Source: Rhodopirellula halodulae (GTDB lineage: Bacteria; Planctomycetota; Planctomycetia; Pirellulales; Pirellulaceae). Taken from it: a stretch of DNA of 64,000 nucleotides. Under the pieces are notes generated by a model. It was given only the letters and a program-made list of their open reading frames with translations. It was not told where the DNA came from and made no database searches. This document shows positions 26,301 through 38,300 of this stretch, piece by piece (position 1 is the stretch's first letter; each line of letters begins with the position of its first letter). Where the stretch lies: positions 85,826 through 149,825 of the forward strand of contig NZ_JAJKFV010000014.1 in assembly GCF_020966775.1 (NCBI RefSeq), read 5' to 3'. The position numbers were made by a program, and so were the translations under genes.

Positions 26301-29300
26301 ACTCGGGGGCATCGTTGACACCGGTGATCGTGATGACCGATTGCGTGCCGACAACCGTCGTGTCGTTGACGCCGTCTTGTTCGAATTCGGTGACCGATTC
26401 CAAGGTCACGGTGCGGGTGGTCCCCGTGGGCGCTTCGCTGGTGTTCTGATAGGCGCTGTTGTTGATCAATGCCGCGGCGGTGCCGGAGCCAATGCCGAAG
26501 TCACGCGAGATCGTCAGGGTCGCAACGCCCGCGTTCACACTGACGCTATAGCTGAATCCAGAGGTGTCGGTGGTCCCTTCGTTCCCGTCGACCAGTTCGA
26601 TGTATTCGCTGTTAACGCGGTATTGTTCGTGAGCACCATCGGAGATACCGGCGATGGAGATTTCGAAGGATCCGATCGTGTCGCCGAGTTCGACAGCGTC
26701 GATCGTGGTGCCCGAGAACACCGAAACCGCCGTGCCCCCTTCCGTGTACGTCGGATTGTCAGCGGTCGTTGAAACGACTGGTGCATCGTCGACCGCGTGG
26801 ACTTTGATGACCAGGTTTTCGGCCGCCGAATCGACGTCGCCGTCGTTGACCACCAAGGTCATTGTGCGATCGGTCGTGTCCGGATCGTGGCTGTTGTTGT
26901 CGAAGGTGATTTCGTTGAGCGCGGTTTGGTAATCCGCAAACGTCACGCTGTCGGGCGTGTCGCTGGTCAGCGTCAATGTGATCGAACCGTCCGCCGAAAG
27001 GTTGCCGGTGGGGATGCCGGCCACCGAGATTCCGAGCGCATTGATGGCACCTTCGTTGACGTTCAGGATGTCACCGATCTTGCCGTTGGTCAGCGTGACC
27101 GTGACGGATTCAGCGTGTGTGTCGTCAACGTCGGTGATCGCAAAATCGTCGTCGATGATCGCGATCGGCCCGGCGTCTTCGGTGAACACCGTGGTGCCTT
27201 GCTGAGTCGTGACACTGAAGTCGCTGATGTTGAGTTGATTGCTGGTGCCGGTGTAGTTGGCCAGAACCAGCGGCGCGATGTAGGCGGTGCCATGACGGAA
27301 CTGCGTTTGGCTGGTGGCTCCGGTATCGTTGGCACCTCCGATCACGATGGAGTAATCGCCGCCGGTTTCGTCGATCGGTCCGTTGGACAACAAGGGGTAT
27401 TGGTACGTTCCGCCCGTCGGCGACATGTTTCGAACCGCTTCGCCGGCAAGAATCGTCGGCCCAGACCAGGCTTCACGCAGGGTGATGACGCCGGTCACGT
27501 GATCGATGGCGTTTTCGTCCCACAGGTCGTTCAACGTGTTTCGGGTATAGGTGTAATCGGCGTAGGTTTCGCCCAGGCTATTGGTGTAGCCGTACCAGGC
27601 CAGCGATCGGTTCGTGTCCGATCCACCGTCGTACCAACCGGTCGCATCGTTCAAGACGATTTGCGTTGCACCGGCGACCAAATCCACGGCCAAGGTAGTG
27701 TCGACTGCTCCGGCATATTTCCCGGTGTGTTTCGACGTGATTTGATTGCCGTCGACGTCGTAGCTGTAGAAACCCAGGTAGTGGGTTTCGCCCGCGTCGT
27801 AGTTGCCGCCCACGCCGTCGCCCGACCATGCCGTCACGGACAGTTCATACGTCTGGTCCGAGTCGACCGCGATCATGTTGGACGATTCGAGCGTCGCTTT
27901 GCCAATCACCGAGGTCGTCGTGTTGCCACCGAACTCGCCGACCATTTCGTCAAAACCGGTCGAGATCACAGGGATGTCGTTGACGGCGGTGATGTGGACC
28001 GAAACATTTCCGAAGATGATGTCAGTACCGCCTCCCGTCCCCGTATTGCCATTGTCATTGGCCGCAACTTGAATGTTATCAGCGGCAACGCCGTTCAGGT
28101 TCTCGGTGCTGTGCTGGTAAGTCACAGAGGACGCAATGTCCAAAAACGCGTTCAAGTCTGCTCGGGCACCCGTCAACGTCAAGTTCGCCGTTCCGCTGCC
28201 GGTCACGGTCACACCCGCGGTCGTGGTCGCGTAAAGGTTCCCGCCGGTGGACGTGGATAGTTTGATGGTCAGGTCTTGTCCGCCACTGCCATCGACATCA
28301 CGCAAATCAATCGCGGACAAGTCCACGTTTGAAGCGACGTCTTCGGTCACGGTGATGCTGGCGGGAAGTGAGCCGTTGTTGTAAGGATCGTCATTGATCG
28401 ACTCGACCGTGACGTTTCGTGACATGACATTCGAATCTTCTTGGCCGTCGTTGACCAGGACTTCAATGGTGCGTGTCGCCGTGTTCGGGTTGTTGTCGGT
28501 GTTTTGATAGGTCACCGACTCGATCACCGCTTCGTACTGGTCGACGGTTGCCGAACCGGTTAACGTCAGTTCGCCAGTCAATCCGTTCCAACTGGAAACG
28601 ATTCCGAATTGATCGACCGCCGCCAATTCATCTTCGCTCGTGTCAAAATTGGCGGAGATGCGAATCGTTGCAGATTCGAGATGCGTGTCGTCGACGTCAC
28701 CGAGATTGACATCTGCGAACACGACGGTTGCTGGATCGTTCTCGGTGTAGTCCAGGTCCGACAGGGTGGGCGAGATGGTTTCTCGAACTTCAATACTGTC
28801 GATGTATCCGCGGACTCCCGAGTGATCAGCCGAAGTGTCGGTGAACGTCAGTGTTGTCGACGTCGAATCGGCGACAAAGCTGTACGTGTAGGGCTGCAGC
28901 GTATCTGCGGCCATGCCACTGACGATCGATTCGCTCAACAGTAACGAGCCGCCATTGGCATCAACCTGGATCGACTGTGAATGCGAGGCACTTCGGTCGC
29001 CGTACGCGAACGTCACGAAGTACTGTTTACCGACTTCGGTCGTGAAGGTTTGGGACAGCACACCCGGCGCGCCGCCGATCTGCCCAAAACGCATTTCACC
29101 GCCGGCGTAATCCAAGTTGCCGCTGACACTCCAGCCACTGGCGTCAGAAGTGAACTCGCCATTGGCAATTTGGTTTGCCCCGACGATGCGTGGTGCATCG
29201 TTCACTGCGAACTGCTGCGAGAATTCTGACGTTTCGTTGTTCGTTAAGTCCGTTGCGGTCGCGGTAACGAGACTTCCCGTTGGCAGCGCCGCGGCAAAGC

Positions 29301-32300
29301 TAGTGCTGAACGTCGCATCGCCACTGCCATCGGTGGTGACGTTGACCGAGCCAAGGAAGACTTCGCCTTGACCGTGACCGTTGGCGTATTCCTGAGTCGT
29401 AAAGAACTCGAGTCGGTAGGTGCGACCGGCCAGCGAGTTGAATGTTCCGTAGATCGAAATTTGAGTTCCGTCGGTGCTGGCTGTCGAGATGACCGGGAAG
29501 TTTTGTAGCGAGTTGCCGCCCGTATCGGCGTCACCGACATCGTTTGCTGTGTAGTAAGGAGCCGTCCCAAATGAGGTGCTCTCACCGGTGGTTTGCAGAT
29601 CGATCCCGACGATACCGCTGGCTGCTGTTCCCTGCCGTGACAGGATAGCGCCGTTGCCGTAAATCGAGTTCTCGGTGATTTCAACACCATAGGCGCCATC
29701 ATTCACCGTGATGCCGGCACCGTAGTTGTCGGCGATGATGTTGTGATTCAACGCAACATCAAAACTGCCGCTGCGGATCGCGATCGCATCATACTGGACG
29801 TGTGAACCGGAGGTCGAACCGATACCGCTGTTAACGATCGTGTTGTCGCTGATTGTGACGTCGTTTGAGCCGCCGCCCACAAAGATGGCTTGTGTTGACA
29901 TGCCACTGAAATAATTTCCGCTGATCGTCGCACCATCGGAGTCGCTGAAACCGAATCCGTCGCCGTTGTCAAAGTTCAGGCCGCCGTCGATGACCTGGTT
30001 GCCGGTCAGTGTCCATCCATCGGATGCATTGCTGGCGTGAAACGCCGCTGCCTTGGAGTAAGCAAATAGGTTCCCCGCAAGGGATCCATTGTCAGCGCCG
30101 ACCGTTCGTACGTGGACGTGGTTGTTCAGTGTGACGCCCAGGTCAGCGATCCCTGTCGCGGATGTACCAAAAACGTTTGCGGTGAGGTTGGCGTTCGTTA
30201 TTCCATCGCTAAGTTCGATTGCTTCTCCTGAAGAGTTGCTGAACCCATACATCGCAAAGCCGGTCACCGTCACGTTGTCAGCGCTGATCAGCAATCCGCC
30301 GTCAAGCGTTGCGTCGCCAATGATCTCGATTTCCGGACGTTCCACGCCGGCAATCGCCGTGTCGTTCACACCGACCTCGGTGACAACGCCCAGCGTGCCT
30401 GGGTTCGTGTCTCCACCGAAAGTGGTTTGGCTGGTTCCGTCCAAAATTACCGACTCGGTAATCGTCGGCAGGATGTCCGTCAGCGTTATTTCCCAGTGCG
30501 CGTCGACTCCGTCGATGCCGGTGTAGCCGGCGTCCGTGTTCAGAATCGCGAAATTGATCGTGTCCTGGCCAGTTGTGTTGTTGGCCGCGATGATGGCTTC
30601 CCGCAAACTGACGTGTCCGTCCGCACCACCGCCAACCGCGTACAACTGAGTGATGTTGTAACTTGTTCCCAAACCGGTGTCGTCGACATCCGATGTGGTG
30701 GTGACAGTCAGCGAAGTCTCGTTCGCGACATCTTGCACATTGACCGTGATCGTCTGTGAATCTGTGTACACTCCATCGCTAACCTGCACGATCACTGTGT
30801 AGACGTTGTCCGAGTTGCTGTCGTGAGGATTCTCGAAATCCGGTAGAGTCACGAACGTCAGATTTCCGCTGCCGTCGATTGCGAAGTCGGTTTCGTCGGT
30901 GCCGCCGATGATCGAATAGGTGATCGCGTCACCGGGCAGGTCGCCATCGCTGTAAGTCACTTGGGTGACTTGAGACAGCGATTCATTGTGATTGATGGTG
31001 GCTGTGTCACCGCCGCCATCGCTGGTGATTGCGACAGCGTTGTCATTGACTGGAGTCACCGTAATGTTGAACGTTCCAGTGCTTGCGGTTCCCACGCCGT
31101 CATCAACGCTGAAGCTGAATGAGTCGCTGTGGTTCTCCGTGCCGTCGTGGGTGTAGGAGATTCTGCCCAAATCGATGTCTTGCTGGGTGAACGTATCGTT
31201 CGTGACCAAGGCGACGGCATCGAGATAGAGCACACCATAATCTGTGTTGTTGGTCAGCGTGTACACCAACTGATCTGGCGTGTCATTGGTATCGACATCG
31301 GTCGTTTCCAGCATCGCATCTGTGATGGTGCCGCCTGAACCTTCGGCGAAAGTGGCACCTGTATTGGTCGAGACAACTTGTTCGTCGTTGACGCTGGTGG
31401 TGTTGATCGTCACCGTATCGTTTGCGGTGCTGAACGCGGTGGCGCCGCCTCGGGTGGTCACGTCAACGGATGTGCCCGCCGTTCCGGTTGTTTGATCCCA
31501 GGCGTAGTAGTCCAGCGTCATTGTGCCGCCGTTTTCGGTGTCGGGCGTGAACCGGATCATGTCAGTGGCACGCAAGAGCAACGCGTTGTTGGCGTCCAAT
31601 GCGGGCATCACGGTCCAGTTGCCGCCACCGTTGGTGCTGTATTCCAACACGCCGCCATCGCCGCTTCCCGCGTAGACCGCGATGCCTTCCACCGCACCCG
31701 GGTCCACATCACTGACGCTGGATTGCAGAACCGAGGAGATGGGTGCGCTGAATGCGGACGCATTCTCGGTGGTGTTGTAGACCGGACCCCATGCCGTCAT
31801 CACAGGCGCGTCGTTGACGTTGGTGATGTCGATGTTGACGTTGCCCAGGCTGACGTTGCCTCCACCACCGGTGCCCGTGTTCCCGTTGTCGTTGATCACC
31901 ACGTACAGGATGTCCGCATCACCGCCCGTCAGGTTCGCGGTTGGATGCAAGTAGGTCAGGTTCGTCGTGTTGTCCAAATAGGTGTTCAGGTCCGCCAGCG
32001 TTCCGGTCAATTCAATCGCGTCGCTGCCATTGGCAGTGATCGCGATTCCCGCCATTGCAGCGGCAGTGATTTCGCCGCCCGTGTCACTACTGAGTTTCAA
32101 CGTCAGGTTGCCGCCACCGTGATCAACATCGCTCAAATCGATCGACGACAGATCGAGCTGGCTGGCGAGGTCTTCGGTGACCGTGATGTCGGTCGGCAGC
32201 GAACCGGCGTTGGTCGGATCATCGTTGACCGAAGACACCGTAATGTTGGCCGTGTCCGTGTCATCGCTGAAGGCAGTCGTGCCGCCGTAGCTGGACGTGT

Positions 32301-35300
32301 CGACTTTGGTTCCGGCCGTTCCAGTCGTTTGATCCCAAGCGGCGAAGACAAACGATGCGTTCTCGCCATTTTCGCCGTCAGGAACAAACCGCAGGCTGTC
32401 GGTCGAACGAAGCAGCAGCGATTCGGTCAGCGACACGGTGCCGACATCGGTCCAACCCGATCCGGTGTTGTATTGCCATTTGCCGTGGGTGCTGCTTGAT
32501 GAGAAGATCGCGATGCCTTCCGGGTCGCCATCGGCATCGGTGATTCGGTCACCACCATCGCTGGCGATGATTTCCGCGACCGTGTTGCCGCTATTGTTGG
32601 TGTCGTCCTCGGTGATCCCTGTCAACTGAAAGAACGCCGTGTTGTCCAGCACCGGCGCGTCATTGATCGGCGTGACCGTGAGGGCGACAGTGTCGATCGC
32701 TTCAGCTGCGCCTGGAACGTTCGCCAGCGAGGCGATGTCGGATTGCGTCAGGGCACGATCGTAGACACGCACGTCGTCCATCGTTCCGTTGAAGTCGTAT
32801 CCGTCGGTGCCGAGTCCACCGATTCGTGTGACGCCACCTGCATAAACGATGGAAGTGCCAAAGGTGCTGGTGGCAACTTCCTGTCCGTCCAAATACAACG
32901 TTGCCGTATCGGCAAGATCATTGAAGGTATAGGCCACGTGACGCCAACCTGTACCGGCAATCGTTTCGTCGAAGGTCACTGAGCGGTAGGTCGTCCCGTC
33001 GTGAAAGAAGCCGATCATCTGTCCGGATGGATTGTCCAGACGCAGTCCCATGTTCGAACCAATTTGAACCACCGTCGCGCCCTGCGTATCGGTCGCGGTC
33101 AGGTTCACCCAAGCCGCGATGGTGACGTTGGCGGGCTGCGTCAACAGATTGCTGACTTCGACACGTTGTCCGTCGCCGTTGAGCGACAACACATCTCCGT
33201 AGTCCGCATCGGTGGTCACCGTCGCACCGATCATCGATCCGTCGTTGGTTCCGACTGGTCCGGAGTCGTTGGCCGGATCGGCTGAGTCGAACTGGAACAA
33301 TGCTTCCAAATTCGCGTCGATGTTCAGTTGATAAACTTGCTCGTCTTGCGAAGTGATCGTCAGCAAGTCGCCACCGCTGAAATCGGCCGTTGGGTCATAC
33401 CGCAGTCCTTCCAACGCCGCGTTGATATTTTCCAAAGAACCGGTCACGGTCACCGTCGCCGTGCCATCGCCTCCACCGACAATGGTCAACCCGTCGGTTT
33501 GCGAAAGAGTGAGTGTGCCGTCATCGACCGACAGCGTCACCCGCATGCTTTCGCCCACGTCGTCGTGCAACACGATCGCATTTCCGTTGGCCTCGTTGAA
33601 CGTCAACGAGGAGTCTTCATTCAGGATTTGTCCAGCGGGAACCACGTTGCTGGGCGATTCATCGGGAACGTTGTCGACTTCGACGGTCACTATCTGCGAT
33701 GAGGAGTGCCCCGCCGCGTCGGTTGTTTGAACCGTCAAGTCATACGTTGGCGATTCTTCGTGATCCAGATAGCCGACGCCGGTGAAGCTGATCTCGCCCG
33801 TCGCGTTATCGATCGCAAAACGTCCGCCGGCGTCATCGGTCAGTGTGAACGTGTAAGCGGAAAGGACTTCGCTGGCGTCCCATTCGATGACGTAGGTGTT
33901 GGTGCCGGTCAGCGACGTGTCATTCCAAGACCCCGAGTCTCGGCGTATCTCGGCGCCGTCCTCGTTTCCTCCGGAGTCATTTGGTTCACCAGCCGCCCAA
34001 TTGACGAAGTAGCCGTTGGTGGTACCACCTCCTGTGCCGGTCCAGATCAACTCTGATTCGACGCCATCCCGCATCCAATGCCAACTTCCTTCGGTCGTCG
34101 CATCGGTCAAACCAAGCCAAGCACTATCCGAAAATCCGCCGATCAGATCTTGGACCAGTTCGTTCTCGTAGGATGAATTGATGGTCAGCAGTTGTCCGGA
34201 GACACCGTTTAGTTGTGCCCCAGTCGCAGCCGACGTGGCCGCCGCATAAGTCACGGCACTGTTGACACCACGATAAAACTTGCCCGTTCCCGCGTTGTAC
34301 GAAAGCGAGCTGTCGTTTTGCAGAATCACCGAGACCGCTTCGGGGACTTCGACCACGCGAACGTCACCAATGCCTGCGCCGTACGAACCGGCGGTAAACG
34401 ATTCGAAACGCAGGTCGGTCGAAGTGGAATCGGCGGTGAAGGTCAGCGAAAGTGATTGCGGCAAGAGATTCGACAACGACCAACCAGTGCCCTCGGTGAT
34501 CACGAAATCTTCGGAGACGCCACCGGCACTCGCACGAAAATCTAAGTGGTCCGCACCGCCGCTGAAGTTCCCCGCGGCGCTGAAAATGACCTGGTATTGC
34601 TTGCCGATTTCGGTCGTCAACGTCTGCACGATCGCGCCTTCGGTGTCGCCGTTGAGCTCGACCGACCGACCACCCAGTTCCGTCGGTCCAACGATCGAAC
34701 CCAGCAAATCAACGTTGCCACTTTCCACCGTCCAACCGCCAAAGGTTTGACCGGTGGTGTAGCGCGTGTAGGACCCAGGGTCCGGCGCGTCCAAGAATAA
34801 ACCGTCGTCGACAAGGTCCACGACCAGATCCGGATCGGTCGGAACCACCAGGCCCACACTCGTTCCGGCGTCGCTTCCTTCTGTGATATGTAGATCGGCG
34901 ACCGGTGTGCTTGTGGAGTAACCTGTTCCAGTCGCATGTCCGACCGACAACTTGTTCGTGCCAACAACGTCGACGACCTCATTCGATCCGTCGAAGCCAT
35001 CCATTTGCCAGTTGGCAACCAGTCCGATTGGCAAGTTGTTCTCGTCGAATTTTGTCCGATGGTCCGATTCAATCTCCGCTTCGCTGCGAGTTTGATTCCA
35101 AACGCGAAGGTCATAAACCGTACCAGAGAACAGATTGTCTGAGGTAAACCCACCCTCGACCGAGTCCTGTTCTTGTCCAATCAAAAAAGTTCCGCCACTG
35201 CGGATGGTTTCACCCGTCTGATAACCCAGATCAGAAAAATACTGTTGGCCGTCAACACTGGCACTCCAATAGCCTGAACTGCTATCCCAACTGATCGAAA

Positions 35301-38300
35301 GACGGTGCAGCGACCCATCTCGGAGTTCCGAAAAATCTGCGCCTGTCGCGGTGGTAGCGACGCCATTGAGAACAAAATTCAAATTGCCATTTGCGAGCAA
35401 TGTCAATCGCAACGCGTCTGAGTTGTCGTCTGGATCCGTTGGCGAGCGATACGACAGCAACGTCATCTTGTCTTCGGTTGTGGAGCTGAAAGCGATCTCG
35501 TAGGAGAACTCAGTGCTGCCACCAAACAGAGCGTTTCCATCCGAAGCCACCAAATAGGCATCGTTGCCGCCGTCCAAATTGAGTTCGATACCGCCCGACA
35601 GTCCCGACGCGGCGACTTCCGATTCGTCCACATCGTTGACCGCGATCGTGAACGCTTCGTCGTACGTGCCACCATCGTTGTCGGTGACGCGAACGGTCAC
35701 CGTGTGAGTCGCGTTGGTCTCGTGATCCAGTTTGGTTGCATCCGCGACGATGAGTTGCCCGCTATCGGAATCAATCGAGAAAGCACCGGCGACGGTTTGC
35801 GATTGGATTGAGTAGGTCAGAGCTTCGGTAGCATCTAGCACTTCGTCGGCGTCCCACTGGATCACGTAGCCGTCCATCGATTGAGCGGCAGTAGCGTCAA
35901 ACCAAGTTCCATCCGACTCTTGCAAGAACGCGTAGTCTTCCGTTTCACCTCCGTTGGGACCGGTCGTCGCATTCCAATTTTGGTAGTGCTGGTTGACCGT
36001 AAATCCGTTTTGGTCGCCTTTCCAAAAGACGGATTCGTTTACATCACTGTCTTGCCATCGCCATTGGCCTTCCTGGCCAGTGTCAGTCGCGCCGATCCAA
36101 ACATCGTTGCCGACAAAATCAGTTGCAAGTTGATTGACGAATCGGTTCTCACTGGCTGACCCGATCGTGACCAAATCACCAAAAACACCACTCAGCGTCG
36201 TCGCTTCGGCAGCCGAATGAGCAGATGACCAGGAACCGCTCGATGCGATCGTCCTGTAAAACTTGCCGGTTTCAGCGTTGTATCGCAGGTCGGAATCCGC
36301 CGCGAGCAAAGCCGAAATCTTTGTCTCGCGTTCCATGTCGGTGCCGGTCACCGATCCGATGACTTCGCCGGTCGTGACATCTTCGTCAACACCGAGGTTC
36401 AGCGTTGGAGTGGACGGCGTGAACGAGCCGTTGTCGACGTTCTTGAGCGTCAAGTTGTTTCCGCTGACCGTGTCGGTCACCACGCCGCCGGTGGACAACT
36501 CATCGAATTGCCAGTTGGCGAGCAGTCCCGTTTCGTCGTGCGGCAAGTCGCTTCGGTAACTGGACGCGATGGCGGCATCCGTCCGGACTTCGTTGAAGAT
36601 CCGAATGTCATGAAGCGTGCCACGGAAGATTTGTGCCGGTGCGTACCCACCGTCGATCGCATCTTGTTCCTGACCAAAGACCAGCGTCCCGCCGCCGGTG
36701 TCAATGGACAGCCCCGTCGCAACTCCGGTCGCGGTTGTTTTCTGATCCCCATCGATTAGCAAAGCCGCATTGCCGGTGGCACTGTCCCAGGTCACGGCGA
36801 GACTGTGGTCAAGGCCATCCGACAACGAAGTCATGTCAAAGCCGGAGAACATGTAGTTCCCCCCGCCGATATGAAGCTGGAATGTCGTGCCGCTGACTAT
36901 CCCAATCAATGCATTTTGGTCGCTGACAGTTGCATATGAGAAGAACGTGAACTGATTGCCGATCGAGGTCGAATTGAACTGCATCTCCAAAGTCAGTGCG
37001 GTCAATCCGCCCAGAATCGCGTCGCCGTCGTCGACAATGAAATACGCATCGTTTCCGCCATCATGGTTGATGCTGATGCCACCATTGGTCGTCGAAGTGA
37101 TGGCCAGATCCGAAGGTGCTTCTGCGACATATTCGTACGAACCGATGTCGGCGGACGCATCGCGAGTCTCACCACGGATGTCTGCGGTTGGTGGCGTTCC
37201 ACCGCCGGCATCATAAGCGGCGCTGCTATCGGTGATGCTGTGGAAGTACTGACCCGAGGTGGCATCAAGCGTCAATGCGGAAAGAACCGGATCGGTTCCC
37301 AACACGCCGCCGTTGTCTTCGATCAGGTTGTTGGTGTTGGTTGCCAGCGTGCCGTTGACATCGGCTCCACCAAACGCGGAAGCGTTGTCCGCGATGATCG
37401 AGTTGGTCACGTTGACGGTTCCCGCGACGACCTGAATCCCCCCACCGTTCCCGCTTGTCGCTTCGTTGGCCGCAATGGTCGAGTAGTCCACGTTCAACGT
37501 TCCAGAGTTGACACGGATGGCTCCGCCGTCGAAGTCCGACGTGTTCCCACTCATGGTGACGTTTACCAACGTGGTCACACCGCCGCCAACATTTAATGCA
37601 CCGCCCGAGTTCGCTTGATTGTCGATCAGCGACGCTCGCGTCAGGGTGGTGGTTCCAGTTGAGTGAATCGCTCCACCCGTTTGGCTCGCCGCTGAGTTAC
37701 CTCGAAAGACGACATCGGTTCCGACCAAAATACCTTGGTTGAATACTGCTCCCGCTTCGTAGCCGTCACCTGCGCCTCCGGTGACCGTCAGATCGCTAAG
37801 CGTCAACGCACCCGCCGCATCGATGTGGAACACTCGGTCCAACATCGCTGAGGCGTCGATGATGGTGTCACCCTCTCCCGTGCCTGTGATGGTGATGTCC
37901 GACAGAATGTCCAAGTCACCTGTGGCAGCGAACTGCTCCGCGTCGCCGGTGATGTCCAAGATGTAAGTGCCTGCGCCCAAGACAATCGTGTCGGCACCCG
38001 CCGTGTTGTTGGCAGCGATAATGGCTTCACGGAGAGAAATTCCGGTCCCACCGTTGGTCGATTCCAGCGATGTGATATCCGTCGTGTCGCCATCGTTTTC
38101 ATCGGCCGTGGTGGTGACTGTGATTGTCGCCAGTGTGTCGTACCAACTAGCCTGTGCCGCATAACCGAACGCAACATCCGTCGTCACTTCCCCAACGGTG
38201 TATTCCAGCAACCAGTCACCACCCAAATCCTCATGCCCGGTCGCATCGTCACTGGCCGCGACGTCGCAATTGCAAACGAGTGCCAGCATCTCGATCAAGT

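Noticed and set aside
26797..28260. 487-codon open frame on the plus strand inside the giant gene, and many others like it (e.g. 31378-32499, 24121-25134)
   Set aside because: These are antisense shadows of a long gene with repeated codons. They have Arg/Val/Asp-rich compositions, no conserved motifs and no start signals, while the minus strand reads through 21.6 kb of recognisable domains.
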